Below are positions 52,491-62,311 of a stretch of DNA of 64,000 nt, one piece after another (the stretch's first letter is position 1; each line of letters opens with the position of its first letter). The DNA is from Luteimicrobium xylanilyticum (GTDB lineage Bacteria; Actinomycetota; Actinomycetes; Actinomycetales; Cellulomonadaceae). A program made the position numbers and the translations under genes. The stretch spans positions 2,046,001 to 2,110,000 of the forward strand of contig NZ_CP045529.1 of the NCBI RefSeq assembly GCF_009429125.1, in the 5' to 3' direction. The notes under the pieces are model-generated. The model made no database searches. It saw only the letters and a program-made list of their open reading frames with translations, and was not told where the DNA came from.

Positions 52491-52521
52491 GGCCCGCGGT
52501 CTCGGGTAGAGACCACGGGCC
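52491..52521 (-). terminator. Candidate terminator after aspS
   Basis: GGCCCGCGGTCTC (52491-52503) and GAGACCACGGGCC (52509-52521) form 13-bp arms with one G-U pair around a five-base loop, 18 bp beyond the aspS stop. No T-run follows. Confidence 0.65.
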
Positions 52522-52539
52522 CGCGGAGTGCGACCGGTG

Positions 52540-54345
52540 TCAGGCGGCCGGGGCGGGCTCGCTGCCCTGCGCCTCGCCGCGCTTCTCGACGGGCTTCGCG
52601 TCGACGCCCGCCTCCTTGCGCTGCTCGACGGTGATCGGCGCCGGCGCGCCCGTCAGCGGGTCGTAGCCGCCGCCCGACTTCGGGAACGCGATGACGTCGC
52701 GGATCGACTCGGAGTCCGTGAGGAGCGCGACGATCCGGTCCCACCCGAAGGCGATCCCGCCGTGCGGCGGCGCGCCGAACTGGAACGCGTCGAGGAGGAA
52801 GCCGAACTTCTCCTGCGCCTGCGCCTCGTCGATCCCCATCACCTGGAAGACCCGCTCCTGCACGTCGCGGCGGTGGATACGGATCGAGCCACCGCCGATC
52901 TCGTTGCCGTTGCACACGATGTCGTACGCGTAGGCGAGCGCGTTCCCGGGGTCCTGCTCGAACGTGTCGATCCAGTCCGGCGTCGGACTCGTGAACGCGT
53001 GGTGCACCGCGGTCCAGGCGCCCTCGCCCACAGCGACGTCGTCGTCCTCACCGGTCGGCTTGAACAGCGGCGCGTCGACGACCCACACGAACGCCCAGGA
53101 GCCCTCCTCGATCATGCCCGTGCGCTTCGCGATCTCCAGGCGGGCGGCGCCCAGGAGCTCGCGGGACTGCGTCACCTTGCCGGCGGCGAAGAAGACCGCG
53201 TCGCCCGGGTTCGCGCCCGTCACGTCGCGCAGCCCCTCCCGCTCGGCGTCGGACAGGTTCTTGGCGACCGGGCCGGCCAGCGTGCCGTCCTCGGCGAACG
53301 TCACGTATGCGAGCCCCTTGGCCCCGCGCTGCTTGGCCCACTCCTGCCAGGCGTCGAACTGACGGCGAGGCTGCGACGCCCCGCCCGGCATGACGACGGC
53401 GCCCACGTACGGCGCCTGGAAGACGCGGAACGGGGTGTCCTTGAAGTAGTCGGTGAGCTCGACGAGCGGGTTGCCGAAGCGCAGGTCGGGCTTGTCGCTC
53501 CCGTATAGACGCATCGCGTCCGCGAAGGTCATGCGCGGGATCGGCGTCTCGATCCGGTAGCCGATCAGGTCCCACAGCGCGACGAGGATCTCCTCGCCGA
53601 GCGCGATCACGTCGTCCTGCTCGACGAAGCTCAGCTCCACGTCCAGCTGCGTGAACTCCGGCTGGCGGTCGGCGCGGAAGTCCTCGTCGCGGTAGCAACG
53701 GGCGATCTGGTAGTACCGCTCGAGCCCGGCGACCATGAGGAGCTGCTTGAAGAGCTGAGGCGACTGCGGCAGCGCGTACCAGCTCCCCGGCGCCAGACGG
53801 GCCGGCACGACGAAGTCGCGGGCGCCCTCCGGCGTCGAACGCGTCAGCGTCGGGGTCTCGACCTCCACGAAGTCGTGCGCGTCGAGGACCCGGCGGGCCG
53901 CCTGGTTGGCCTTCGCGCGCAGACGCAGCGCGTGAGACGGCGTCGGACGGCGCAGGTCGAGGTAGCGGTGCTTGAGACGCGCCTCCTCACCGATCGTCTC
54001 GGTCCCCTCGAGCGCCGTCGAGACCTGGAACGGCAGCGGCGCCGACTCGTTCAGCACGACGACGTCGCTCGCGACGACCTCGATCTCGCCCGTCGCGAGG
54101 TGCGCGTTCTCGTTGCCGTCGGGACGGCGCGAGACCTCACCCGTCACCTGGAGGACGAACTCCGCTCGCAGCGGGTGCGCGACGGCCTCGTCGCGGATCA
54201 CGACCTGGGCGATCCCCGACGCGTCACGCAGGTCGATGAACGCCACTCCCCCGTGATCCCGGCGCCGGTCGACCCAGCCCGTGAGGGTGACGGTCTGACC
54301 GATGTGGTCGGCTCGCAGCGAGCCGGCCGTGTGGGTGCGGAGCAC
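52540..54345 (-). CDS. aspS: Aspartyl-tRNA synthetase
   Basis: The 601-residue class II synthetase has the N-terminal OB anticodon-binding domain ([22 protein letters not shown]), the class II core with [20 protein letters not shown] and [22 protein letters not shown], the bacterial GAD insertion, and the C-terminal motif 3 [14 protein letters not shown]. The long bacterial form is complete. The GTG at 54345 gives the canonical LRTHTAGSL start, with AAAGGA upstream. A TAGACT -10-like element lies at 54389-54384. Confidence 0.96.
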   Translation of the reverse strand: MLRTHTAGSLRADHIGQTVTLTGWVDRRRDHGGVAFIDLRDASGIAQVVIRDEAVAHPLRAEFVLQVTGEVSRRPDGNENAHLATGEIEVVASDVVVLNESAPLPFQVSTALEGTETIGEEARLKHRYLDLRRPTPSHALRLRAKANQAARRVLDAHDFVEVETPTLTRSTPEGARDFVVPARLAPGSWYALPQSPQLFKQLLMVAGLERYYQIARCYRDEDFRADRQPEFTQLDVELSFVEQDDVIALGEEILVALWDLIGYRIETPIPRMTFADAMRLYGSDKPDLRFGNPLVELTDYFKDTPFRVFQAPYVGAVVMPGGASQPRRQFDAWQEWAKQRGAKGLAYVTFAEDGTLAGPVAKNLSDAEREGLRDVTGANPGDAVFFAAGKVTQSRELLGAARLEIAKRTGMIEEGSWAFVWVVDAPLFKPTGEDDDVAVGEGAWTAVHHAFTSPTPDWIDTFEQDPGNALAYAYDIVCNGNEIGGGSIRIHRRDVQERVFQVMGIDEAQAQEKFGFLLDAFQFGAPPHGGIAFGWDRIVALLTDSESIRDVIAFPKSGGGYDPLTGAPAPITVEQRKEAGVDAKPVEKRGEAQGSEPAPAA

Positions 54346-54511
54346 GGAGATGTCCTTTCGAGAACGGCGGTGTGGGCCGTCCGAGTCTAATGGAGCACCG
54401 CGGCCCGGGCCGTCCCGCCCCCGCCCGGACGACGACCGCGACCCGGCCTGTGGAAAACCGTCCCACCGCTCCGGGCCGCGGCTATCGTTCCGGTCCGGGG
54501 GTGAGCGACCG

Positions 54512-54799
54512 ATGACCGATCTCCGCGTCGACCTCGACGCCGTACGACAGCTCGGCACGGACCTGGGCCACGTCGCCGACGAGCTCGAGCAGGCCAACGC
54601 CCGCAGCGACCGCATCGCGGCCGCTGTCGGGCACGAGCACCTGGCCCGCACCGTGCGCAAGTTCGCCCACGACTGGGACGACACCCGCAAGAAGATCACG
54701 GGAAGCGTTCGGGCGCTGGCGGACGCGTCGTCCCAGGTGGCCGAGGCGTTCGAACAGGCCGACCACGACCTGGCCCACGCCCTGACCGACGCGAGCTGA
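54512..54799 (+). CDS. Small helical protein preceding an SseB-like gene
   Basis: The 95-residue protein is almost entirely helical, with two heptad-rich segments separated near residue 48 and [12 protein letters not shown] in the second. This two-helix layout and size resemble WXG100-type proteins, but the WXG turn is missing, so the family is uncertain. There is no signal peptide. The gap to the following SseB-like gene is eight bases, so they are probably co-translated. A TATCGT -10-like hexamer lies at 54484-54489. Confidence 0.65.
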   Translation: MTDLRVDLDAVRQLGTDLGHVADELEQANARSDRIAAAVGHEHLARTVRKFAHDWDDTRKKITGSVRALADASSQVAEAFEQADHDLAHALTDAS

Positions 54800-54807
54800 G
54801 GAGCGCC

Positions 54808-55908
54808 GTGCCCGAACCGGAACAGTCCACCGCGCCGGCGCTGCGCCAGGCGCTCGAGGCGCACGACCGGGCCGCCGCCGGCGCCGCGCTGCGCGACGGA
54901 CCGGCGCTCGTGCCGCACCTGGCCCGACCGGACGGCACGCCGCAGGTGCGCGTCTTCCCGTCGCCCGCGGGCGCGGCCGGGCCGTACGAGCTCTGCCTGT
55001 TCTCGTCCGCGGGCTCGCTCGAGGCGTTCCTCGGGAACGACCCCGGCCGCGAGCTGAGCGTCCGTCGTCGCGAGTCGCTGGCCCCGTTCCTCCGCCGCCA
55101 CGGCGCGGCCCTCGCACGCGTGGTCGTCGACCCGGGCGGGCCGGACCCCATGACTTTCGGCGTCGCGGAGCTCCTCGCGCTGCTCGAGACGGACCCCGCC
55201 GACGACGACCCGACCGGCCTCTTCGACGGCACGGGCGCGGGCATCAGCCCGGAGGGCCGTGAGGCGCTCGCGACGTCGGGCCGGCCCGGCGGGTCGCGTG
55301 GCGTGGGCATCGAGCTGCACCTGCCCGACCACTGGGCCGTCCTGGACCCCGAGGACCCCGAGCGCCTCGGCGAGCAGGTCCGGGAGCTCGTCGAGAGGCA
55401 GACGGTCATCCTGGGCGACCAGGGCGGGCCGCTGCGACGCGACCTGCGCGCGAGGCTCGTCGAGACCTCGCTGACGGCCGCCTCGGCCGGTGCCCAGGTC
55501 GTGGCATACCTCGCGCTACCCGGGACGGAGGCGGCGCTCGGGCTCGGCCTCACGCTCTACTGGCACGACCTCGGCCCGGAGACCGGGAGGCAGACCCATC
55601 TCCGACGGCTCGAGGAACAGCTCGCTGCGACCGCCCAGCCCGCCGACGCGCTCACCCGGACCGAGACGCTCTCCGGGCCCTTCCTGCGCCGCGTGCGGCA
55701 CGGCCACGGCTCCGACGAGGTGGGCGGGTCGGACCTCCCCCTCCTGCTCGTCGACTACTGGGCCGAGGCGCCGGGCCGGCAGTCGGTCGCCCGGCTGTCG
55801 TTCTCCTCGCCCCACGTCGAGCTCCGGGACCAGCTCCTCGCCCTCACGGACAAGGTCCTGTTCGCGACCGAGTGGCTCATGAGCGCCCCCGCCGACGTCG
55901 CGGTGTGA
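54808..55908 (+). CDS. SseB-like N-terminal domain protein
   Basis: The 366-residue protein contains an SseB N-terminal-like region (about 18-105: [20 protein letters not shown] and [21 protein letters not shown]). A second, unassigned alpha/beta domain follows (about 165-365). SseB-like modules occur in many actinobacterial proteins near type VII-like helical proteins, consistent with the small helical protein upstream. Function is not known to me. The GTG start follows a GAGGAG Shine-Dalgarno sequence. Confidence 0.7.
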   Translation: MPEPEQSTAPALRQALEAHDRAAAGAALRDGPALVPHLARPDGTPQVRVFPSPAGAAGPYELCLFSSAGSLEAFLGNDPGRELSVRRRESLAPFLRRHGAALARVVVDPGGPDPMTFGVAELLALLETDPADDDPTGLFDGTGAGISPEGREALATSGRPGGSRGVGIELHLPDHWAVLDPEDPERLGEQVRELVERQTVILGDQGGPLRRDLRARLVETSLTAASAGAQVVAYLALPGTEAALGLGLTLYWHDLGPETGRQTHLRRLEEQLAATAQPADALTRTETLSGPFLRRVRHGHGSDEVGGSDLPLLLVDYWAEAPGRQSVARLSFSSPHVELRDQLLALTDKVLFATEWLMSAPADVAV

Positions 55909-55918
55909 GACTGGGCCC

Positions 55919-56386
55919 ATGCCTCGCACCATCGCCACGAACACGTCCGTGGACCGCGACGACCTCCTCGCGTTCCTCCGCCCGCGCCACCACGCCGTGC
56001 TCGTCACGACCCGCGCGAACGGGCTCCCGCAGGCCAGCCCCGTGACGTGCGGGGTCGACGACGCCGGCCGCGTCGTGATCTCCACCTATCCCGAGCGCGC
56101 GAAGGCGGCGAACCTGCGCCGCGACCCCGCCGCGACGCTCTGCGTGCTGAGCGACGACTTCGGGGGCGCGTGGGTGCAGGTCGACGGGACCGCCGAGGTG
56201 ATCGACCTGCCGGACTCGGTCGAGCCTCTCGTCGAGTACTACCGGTCGATCTCCGGCGAGCACCCCGACTGGGCCGAGTACCGCGAAGCGATGGTCACGC
56301 AGGGCAAGTCGCTGATCCGCGTGACGATCACCGGCTGGGGACCGATCGCCACGGGCGGCTTCCCCGCGCGCCTCGCTGACGGCTGA
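55919..56386 (+). CDS. PPOX-class F420-dependent oxidoreductase-like protein
   Basis: The 155-residue split-barrel protein has the FDOR-B/PPOX pattern: FLRPRHHAVLVTTRANGLPQASPVTCGV near residue 20, VVISTYPERAKAANLRRDPAATLCVL, and GGAWVQVDGTAEVI. Such proteins bind F420, FMN or haem breakdown products, and the cofactor cannot be fixed from sequence. The ATG at 55919 lies 10 bp after the SseB-like gene stop; GAGACT six bases upstream could also be its own -10. Confidence 0.85.
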   Translation: MPRTIATNTSVDRDDLLAFLRPRHHAVLVTTRANGLPQASPVTCGVDDAGRVVISTYPERAKAANLRRDPAATLCVLSDDFGGAWVQVDGTAEVIDLPDSVEPLVEYYRSISGEHPDWAEYREAMVTQGKSLIRVTITGWGPIATGGFPARLADG

Positions 56387-56415
56387 GGGAGCCGGCGGCG
56401 GCGCACACTGACCGC

Positions 56416-57036
56416 GTGTCCCGCCCGCCCCGTCTCCAGGAGCTCGTCACGTGGTCGTTGCCCGGGCGCCACGCGCCGACGCTCCGCACGTCGGCCGGGC
56501 GTTGGCTCCCGGACGCGTTCCCCTCGCTGCTGGTCACCGTGCTGTCCGCCGCACTCTCGGGCGGCGACGGGGGAGGCGCTACGGCGCCGATCGGCGAAGC
56601 CTCGGTCGCGCGCTCGCGGCTGCCCCGTGACCCCGCGAAGGCCGTCGTGTCCCTGGTCGTCCGCGGCGGCGACGCACGCTGGATGCCCCCGCGCTGGGCG
56701 GACCGCCCGGTGCTCCACGTGACGCAGGACCTCGCGTACGTCGAGCGCGCGGCCCGCCCGCGCATCGTGCTCGACCTGGACCGGATCCGGCTCGTCTCGC
56801 TGGCGAGGGACGTCGAGGCCGACCACACGGAGGCGGGTTTCGTCAGCGCCATGCTCGACCACGTACCGGGCACCTTGCCGGTCACCCCCGACGTTCGGAT
56901 CAGGCACCCCGATGACGAGTGCGCCGCCGTCATCGAGACGCCGCAGGGCACGTTCACGGCCGTCGGCCCGTGGGTCGCGGTGGCGTGGCTGGGACTCGTC
57001 GCCCGGTGGCCAGACCCGGGACACGGTGACCAGTAG
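56416..57036 (+). CDS. Uncharacterised protein
   Basis: The 206-residue product has no motif I recognise. It has no membrane segment beyond a weakly hydrophobic stretch (about 37-50) and is moderately charged. The GTG follows CACACT by six bases and lies 29 bp after the PPOX gene. Codon use and frame are consistent with real coding. It is transcribed with the PPOX gene and the following 103-residue gene, or separately from its own promoter. Confidence 0.65.
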   Translation: MSRPPRLQELVTWSLPGRHAPTLRTSAGRWLPDAFPSLLVTVLSAALSGGDGGGATAPIGEASVARSRLPRDPAKAVVSLVVRGGDARWMPPRWADRPVLHVTQDLAYVERAARPRIVLDLDRIRLVSLARDVEADHTEAGFVSAMLDHVPGTLPVTPDVRIRHPDDECAAVIETPQGTFTAVGPWVAVAWLGLVARWPDPGHGDQ

Positions 57037-57046
57037 GCTGCCCACC

Positions 57047-57358
57047 ATGCCGGTGACGTTGTGCGTCCTGCTGTGGGAGACCGAGGGCAACGGCGACCTC
57101 CTCGCCGAGTACGAGGACGCCGTGCTGGCGCTCGTGCCCGAGCACGGCGGCACGGTGCGCGAACGGGTGCGTCGCGCCGCCGCACCGGGCGAGCCGCGTG
57201 GCGGCGACCCGTTCGAGGTGCAGATCATCGGCCTGCCCGACGACGCAGCGCTGGCCTCGTACCTGGCCGACCCGCGACGCACGGCACTCGCGGACGTCCG
57301 CGACCGCGCGGTCGCACGCACGCAGATCGTGCCCGTCGACCGCGTCGGAAGTCACTGA
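57047..57358 (+). CDS. Small DUF1330-like (dimeric ferredoxin-fold) protein
   Basis: The 103-residue protein has an alternating beta-alpha pattern, LCVLLWETEGNGDLLAEYEDAVLALVPEHGG then FEVQIIGLPDDAALASYLADPRR, resembling DUF1330/dimeric alpha-beta-barrel proteins. The assignment is tentative and no catalytic residues are evident. ATG is seven bases after TAGGCT, pointing to a leaderless transcript. It is convergent with the radical SAM gene 34 bp away. Confidence 0.62.
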   Translation: MPVTLCVLLWETEGNGDLLAEYEDAVLALVPEHGGTVRERVRRAAAPGEPRGGDPFEVQIIGLPDDAALASYLADPRRTALADVRDRAVARTQIVPVDRVGSH

Positions 57359-57392
57359 GCGGCTCGCAGCGACGCGGAACCCTCGGACGCCG

Positions 57393-58442
57393 TCAGAACA
57401 GCGCAGGCTGCGCCTGCGCCGAAGCCGACGGCGAGGCCCGCCGTGCGACGTCGTGGGCGGCCGCCGCCCGCACGCCCCACCGCTGGCCCTGGTCCCAGGT
57501 CCCGTCGAGCCGATGCTTGCGGAGGAGCGGGCGCACGCGGTCGGCCAGCCAGCGCTGGTAGTCCCGCGACGCGTACGCGCGGTCCCCGTACACCCGTCGG
57601 TACCCGGCCACGAGGTCCGGCCGGTACTCGGCGAGCCACTGCAGGTACCACTCCCGCGCCCCCGACCGCAGGTGGAGCGCGAACACGGTCGCGCGCTCGG
57701 CGCCGGCGGCGGCGATCTCCCCGAGGATCGCGTCAAGGTGCTCCGTGGAGTCCGTCAGCCAAGGCAGCACCGGCGCGACCATGACGTGGCACGACAGGCC
57801 TGCGTCACGCACGGCGCGCACGAGGTCGAGCCGTGCGCGCGGTGTGGGTGCGCCGGGCTCGACGGCACGGTGGAGCGCGTCGTCGAGGGTCGTGAGCGAG
57901 ACCCCGACGCTCACGGGCACCTGTTCCGCCGCCTCCTGGAGCAGCACGAGGTCACGTCGCAGCAGCGTGCCCTTGGTGAGGATCGAGAACGGGGTGCCCG
58001 ACGACGCCAGCGCGTCGATCACGCCCGGCATGAACCGGTAGCGCCCCTCGGCCCGCTGGTAGGGGTCCGTGTTGGTGCCGAGCGCGACGTGCTCGCCCTT
58101 CCACGACGGTCGCGCGAGCTCCGCCCGCAGGACCTCCACGAGGTTGACCTTGATCACGAGCTGCGAGTCGAAGTCCTCGCCCGTGTTCAGGTCGAGGTAG
58201 CGATGGGTCCCCCGAGCAAAGCAGAAGCGACACTGATGGCCGCAACCCCGCACCGGGTTGATCGTCCAGCGGAAGGGCACCTGCGATGCGGCGGGCACGT
58301 GCGAGAGCGCGCTCTTGCACAGCACCTCGTGGAACGCCGTCCCCGCGAACTCCGGCGTCCGGACCGTGCGCACGAAGCCGGCGCGCTGCAGCCCGGGCAG
58401 CGCACCGTCGTCGACGTCGAGAGCCTGGCCGTCCCATCGCAT
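57393..58442 (-). CDS. Radical SAM protein of the Rv2578c type with an SOS box
   Basis: The 349-residue protein has the 4Fe-4S cluster motif in PVRGCGHQCRFCFAR (CX3CX2C), followed by the GTNTDPYQRAEG and FSILTKGTLLRRDL segments of SplB-like radical SAM enzymes and a C-terminal extension. Homologues in mycobacteria (Rv2578c) are of unknown function. The ATG lies seven bases from a perfect LexA-type palindrome, whose edge overlaps the TCGAAT -10-like hexamer, so DNA-damage control is likely. It lies downstream of hisS in the same direction. Confidence 0.85.
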   Translation of the reverse strand: MRWDGQALDVDDGALPGLQRAGFVRTVRTPEFAGTAFHEVLCKSALSHVPAASQVPFRWTINPVRGCGHQCRFCFARGTHRYLDLNTGEDFDSQLVIKVNLVEVLRAELARPSWKGEHVALGTNTDPYQRAEGRYRFMPGVIDALASSGTPFSILTKGTLLRRDLVLLQEAAEQVPVSVGVSLTTLDDALHRAVEPGAPTPRARLDLVRAVRDAGLSCHVMVAPVLPWLTDSTEHLDAILGEIAAAGAERATVFALHLRSGAREWYLQWLAEYRPDLVAGYRRVYGDRAYASRDYQRWLADRVRPLLRKHRLDGTWDQGQRWGVRAAAAHDVARRASPSASAQAQPALF

Positions 58443-58449
58443 GACCCGA

Positions 58450-58467
58450 TTCGAACACGTGTTCGAA
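58450..58467. promoter_or_regulatory. LexA-type SOS box
   Basis: TTCGAACACGTGTTCGAA is an 18-bp perfect palindrome that matches the Gram-positive SOS consensus CGAACRNRYGTTCG at every position. It lies seven bases upstream of the radical SAM ATG and overlaps its -10-like TCGAAT (58454-58449), which is a repressing position. The hisS stop lies 31 bp upstream. Confidence 0.88.
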
Positions 58468-58498
58468 CGTCGGTCAAGCGCTTCGCGCGCCGGGCGGC

Positions 58499-59896
58499 TC
58501 AGCCCTTCTGCTCCCCCGCGACGACGGTCGCCCAGAGGTCCTCGGTCGGCGGCTCCCACGTCGCCGGGTCGGCCTCGACCTGGTCGCCGGAGCGGATGTC
58601 CTTGACCTGGTGCGTCGTGGCCGTGCCATCGGCCGTGACCCCCGCGGGGAACCATACGAACGGGATGCCGCGCCGGTCGGCGAACCGGATCTGCTTGCCG
58701 AACTTCGCCGCCGTCGGGGCGACGTCCGTCGGGATGCCGCGGGCACGCAGCGCCGCCGCGACGCGGTCGGAGTCCCCGCGCGTCGCCTCGTCGGTCACCG
58801 CGACGAGGACGGCCGACGGGACGGCCCGGGTCGCTCGGACGAGCCCAACCGAGAGCAGCCGCGAGACGAGCCGCGAGACGCCGATCGAGAGCCCCACGCC
58901 CGGGTACGTGTTCGCGCCGTCGGACGCGAGCGTGTCGTACCGGCCGCCGGAGCAGATGGAGCCGAGGTGCTCGTGCCCGACCAGCACGGTCTCGTAGACC
59001 GAGCCCGTGTAGTAGTCGAGGCCGCGCGCGATCTTCAGGTCGGCGACGACGACCCCCGGCGCACGCTCGGCCGCAGCCGCGACGAGCGCGCCCAGCTCCT
59101 CCAGACCGGTCTCGAGCAGGTCGGTCGACGCGTCGTGGGTGGCCGCCAGGGCACGCACGCGCTCGACGACGCCCACGTCCGTGCCGGAGATCGACGCGAG
59201 CTCGAGGCACGCCGCGGCCTGCTCGGGCGTCGCGCCCGCCTCCGTGACGAGCAGCCGCGCGACCTCGTCCGGCCCGACCTTGTCGAGCTTGTCGATGCTG
59301 CGCAGCACCGCCTCGACGTCGTCGAGCCCGAGCCCGCGGTAGAAGCCCTCGGCGACCTTGCGGTTGTTGACGAGGATCCGGACCGGCGGCACGCCGACCG
59401 GTCGCAGCTCGCCCAGCGCCTCGGCCATGACGAGCGGCAGCTCGACCTCGTAGTGGTACGGCAGGTCGCCCGCGCCGACGACGTCGATGTCGGCCTGGAC
59501 GAACTCGCGGAAACGGCCCTCCTGGGGTCGCTCGCCCCGCCAGACCTTCTGGATCTGGTAGCGCTTGAACGGGAACGCGAGGTGCCCGGCGTTCTCGAGC
59601 ACGTAGCGCGCGAAGGGCACGGTGAGGTCGAAGTGGAGTCCGAGCTGCTTCTCGGCGCGATCGCCCCGGGCGGCCGGCTCCTCGCCCTCCTCCTGGAGGC
59701 GCCGCAGGACGTAGACCTCCTTGGAGGTCTCGCCCTTGCGCAGCAGCTGGTCGAGGGGCTCGACCGCTCGCGTCTCGATGCCTGCGAACCCGTGGAGCTC
59801 GAACGTGCGACGGAGCGAGTCGAGGACGTGCTGCTCGACGACGCGGCCGTCCGGGAGCCATTCGGGAAAGCCGGAGAGGGGTGTGGGGCGGGCCAT
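58499..59896 (-). CDS. hisS: Histidyl-tRNA synthetase
   Basis: The 465-residue class II synthetase has LTVPFARYV, the motif 2 region RYQIQKVWRGERPQEGRFREFVQADIDVVG, the histidine-specific RGLDYYTGSVYE and GGRYD, and motif 3 GVGLSIGVSRL. A C-terminal anticodon-binding domain follows (VLVAVTDEATRGDSDRV). The ATG at 59896 has both a GGAAAG Shine-Dalgarno-like stretch and AAAGAT seven bases upstream. It lies 69 bp downstream of the metallo-beta-lactamase-fold gene. Confidence 0.96.
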   Translation of the reverse strand: MARPTPLSGFPEWLPDGRVVEQHVLDSLRRTFELHGFAGIETRAVEPLDQLLRKGETSKEVYVLRRLQEEGEEPAARGDRAEKQLGLHFDLTVPFARYVLENAGHLAFPFKRYQIQKVWRGERPQEGRFREFVQADIDVVGAGDLPYHYEVELPLVMAEALGELRPVGVPPVRILVNNRKVAEGFYRGLGLDDVEAVLRSIDKLDKVGPDEVARLLVTEAGATPEQAAACLELASISGTDVGVVERVRALAATHDASTDLLETGLEELGALVAAAAERAPGVVVADLKIARGLDYYTGSVYETVLVGHEHLGSICSGGRYDTLASDGANTYPGVGLSIGVSRLVSRLLSVGLVRATRAVPSAVLVAVTDEATRGDSDRVAAALRARGIPTDVAPTAAKFGKQIRFADRRGIPFVWFPAGVTADGTATTHQVKDIRSGDQVEADPATWEPPTEDLWATVVAGEQKG

Positions 59897-59965
59897 GGCA
59901 TCGATCTTTCCAGATCCGAGCCGCCGTTCCTGCGCCGGCCCGGCTGGCGGACCGGCGCGACCTGC

Positions 59966-60673
59966 TCAGCGTGCGGGTCGCAGGTACGGGTTGGTCGCCA
60001 GCTCACGCGCGACCGTCGTCGCGGGGCCGTGCCCGGGGAGCACGGTGAGCGCCGGGTCGAGTCGCCCGACGACGTCGCGCAGCGTCCGCGCCATCGCCGC
60101 CGGGTCGCCACCGGGCAGGTCCGTCCGCCCGACGCTCCCGGCGAAGAGGACGTCCCCGGTGAGGACGACGTCCCCGACCAGGTAGAGCACCGAGCCCGGA
60201 GTGTGTCCGGGAGCGTGCAGGACGCGGACCCGCAGCGCACCGTGCTCGAGCGCCGTCTCGCCGTCGGGCGTCACGAGGGGCAGGACGTCGTCTGCCGGCA
60301 CCGAGGCACCGGCCCCGGCGGCTGCGACCGCCGCCCGCAGCGCACCGCCGACGCCCGCCGCCTCGACCTCGGAGCGCACCAGCGCGACGAGCGCGGCCTC
60401 GGGATCACCGGCGACCACCGCGTCCGCCTCGTGCACCGTCAACGGGACCCCGACCGCGGCGCAGAGCCGTCCCGCGTCCCACGTGTGGTCGGGGTGGCCG
60501 TGGGTCGCGAGCACCGCGCGGACGGTCAGGCCGCGCTCGGCGATCTCCGCGAGGACGGCGTCCGTCACGCCCGCACCCGGGTCCACGACGACGGCGTCGC
60601 GCCCCACCGAGACCACGTGGCAGGCCGCGCCGAACACCGGTGAGACGACGGTCCGGAGGATCGGGTCAGGCAT
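59966..60673 (-). CDS. MBL-fold metallo-hydrolase (glyoxalase II-like)
   Basis: The 235-residue protein has the binuclear metal motif THGHPDHTWD (His58, His60, Asp62, His63), the His in HAPGHTPGS, the bridging Asp in LTGDVLF and the final His in LPGHGP. The layout follows glyoxalase II-like thioester hydrolases. The segment GSVGRTDLPGGD is typical of that group. Substrate is not determined. The ATG is six bases after TACGCT. A homologue commonly lies between rel and hisS in actinobacteria. Confidence 0.88.
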   Translation of the reverse strand: MPDPILRTVVSPVFGAACHVVSVGRDAVVVDPGAGVTDAVLAEIAERGLTVRAVLATHGHPDHTWDAGRLCAAVGVPLTVHEADAVVAGDPEAALVALVRSEVEAAGVGGALRAAVAAAGAGASVPADDVLPLVTPDGETALEHGALRVRVLHAPGHTPGSVLYLVGDVVLTGDVLFAGSVGRTDLPGGDPAAMARTLRDVVGRLDPALTVLPGHGPATTVARELATNPYLRPAR

Positions 60674-60889
60674 GCGCCGAGCGTAGTCGTGACCGGATCG
60701 TAATGACGTGTTCGGCTCCCGGGCCCGAATTAGCCCGGGTTCAGGCGGGCATGGCTGCCTAGACTGACAGACGACTACGCCTCAGCCCTCGAGCCGGCGT
60801 GGTCGGGTCAATGGTCCGGCACCGGTCGGACGGTCGTTGACGCGGGCTCCCGCACCGGGACGCCACGTCACCATCGAAGGAGTTGAGTC

Positions 60890-62311
60890 GTGAGCGAGAC
60901 GCCCCCGAGCACCCCGCCCGCACCGCGTCCCACGCCGCGCCCCGTGCCACGCCCGGCGCCACGGCCCGCGCCCCCCGCCGGTTCGGCGGCACCGGCGCCG
61001 GCCCCGACCACGCACGACGTCGCCCCCATCCCGGTGCCCGACGACGCGAAGGCCGTCGCGGAGGCGTCGACCTTCGGCCGCGTCGACGGCGAGGGCAACG
61101 TCTACGTGCGCGAGGCGACCGGCGAACGCGTCGTCGGCCAGTTCCCCGGCGTTCCCGACGAGCAGGCGCTGTCCCTCTACGTCCGGCGCTACCTCGACCT
61201 CCAGGCGAAGGTCGCCCTCTTCGAGGCGCGCCTCACCCAGACCGACCTCTCGGTGCGCGAGATCGACACGACGCTCGCGCACCTCACCGAGGACCTCGCC
61301 GAGCCCGCCGCCGTCGGCGACCTCGACACGCTGCGGACCCGCCTCGAGTCGGCTCGCGGCATCGCGCAGGAGCACCGCGCCCGCATCGAGACCGAGCGCG
61401 CCGCCGCCAAGGAGGACGCCCTCCAGGCGCGCACCCAGATCGTGGAGCGTGCCGAGGCCCTCGCCGCCACCGACCCCGCCCGGGTCCAGTGGAAGTCCGC
61501 CGGCGAAGAGCTGCGCTCGCTGCTCGACGCGTGGAAGAAGGCGCAGCACGACGGGCCCCGCCTCGACCGGCCCACCGAAGACGCGCTCTGGAAGCGGTTC
61601 AGCCACGCCCGCACCGCGTTCGACCGGGCACGTCGACACTTCTTCGCCGAGCTCGAGCAGCGCAACGCCGGCGCCCGGGCAGCCAAGGAAGCGATCGTCG
61701 TCGAGGCGGAGCAGCTCGCCGGCAGCACGGACTGGGGTGGCACGGCGGCGCAGTACCGGGACCTCATGGCCCGCTGGAAGGCCGCAGGCCGCGCAAACCG
61801 CAAGGACGACGACGCGCTCTGGGCCCGGTTCCGCGCTGCGCAGGACACGTTCTTCCACGCGCGCGACGAGGCGAACGCCGTCGTCGACGCCGAGTACGCG
61901 GCGAACCTCGAGGTGAAGGAGCAGATCCTCACCGAGGCGGAGACCCTCGTCCCCGTGACCGACCTCGCCCGGGCCAAGGCCGCTCTCCGCGACATCCAGG
62001 ACCGCTGGGAGACGGCGGGCAAGGTGCCGCGCGCCGACGTGCAGCGGGTCGAGGGACGGCTCCGCGCCGTCGAGAACGCAGTGCGCGCGGCGGAGGACGC
62101 CGAGTGGAGCCGCTCCAACCCCGAGACGCGCGCCCGTGCGGAGGGCGCCCTGAGCCAGCTCGAGACCGCGATCGCCGGGCTCGAGGCCGACCTCGCCGCC
62201 GCCCAGGCGTCGGGCGACGCCCGCAAGGCGTCCGAGCTCGAGTCCGCACTCGACGCGCGGCGCTCCTGGCTGGAGCAGGTCTCCCGCGCCGCCGAGGACG
62301 CCCGGGGCTGA
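60890..62311 (+). CDS. DUF349 repeat protein
   Basis: The 473-residue protein starts with a Pro/Ala/Arg-rich disordered tail (about 5-40) and continues as long helices with DUF349-type repeats, for example VQWKSAGEELRSLLDAWKKA, LWKRFSHARTAFDRAR, and YRDLMARWKAAGRANRKDD with LWARFRAAQDTFF. It ends in a coiled coil. Function is unknown, but the gene is a standard neighbour of rel and hisS in actinobacteria. GTG follows GAAGGAG. A TAGACT -10-like element lies about 125 bp upstream, in the 216-bp gap (60674-60889) that also holds a CCCGGGC/GCCCGGG inverted repeat. Confidence 0.88.
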   Translation: MSETPPSTPPAPRPTPRPVPRPAPRPAPPAGSAAPAPAPTTHDVAPIPVPDDAKAVAEASTFGRVDGEGNVYVREATGERVVGQFPGVPDEQALSLYVRRYLDLQAKVALFEARLTQTDLSVREIDTTLAHLTEDLAEPAAVGDLDTLRTRLESARGIAQEHRARIETERAAAKEDALQARTQIVERAEALAATDPARVQWKSAGEELRSLLDAWKKAQHDGPRLDRPTEDALWKRFSHARTAFDRARRHFFAELEQRNAGARAAKEAIVVEAEQLAGSTDWGGTAAQYRDLMARWKAAGRANRKDDDALWARFRAAQDTFFHARDEANAVVDAEYAANLEVKEQILTEAETLVPVTDLARAKAALRDIQDRWETAGKVPRADVQRVEGRLRAVENAVRAAEDAEWSRSNPETRARAEGALSQLETAIAGLEADLAAAQASGDARKASELESALDARRSWLEQVSRAAEDARG

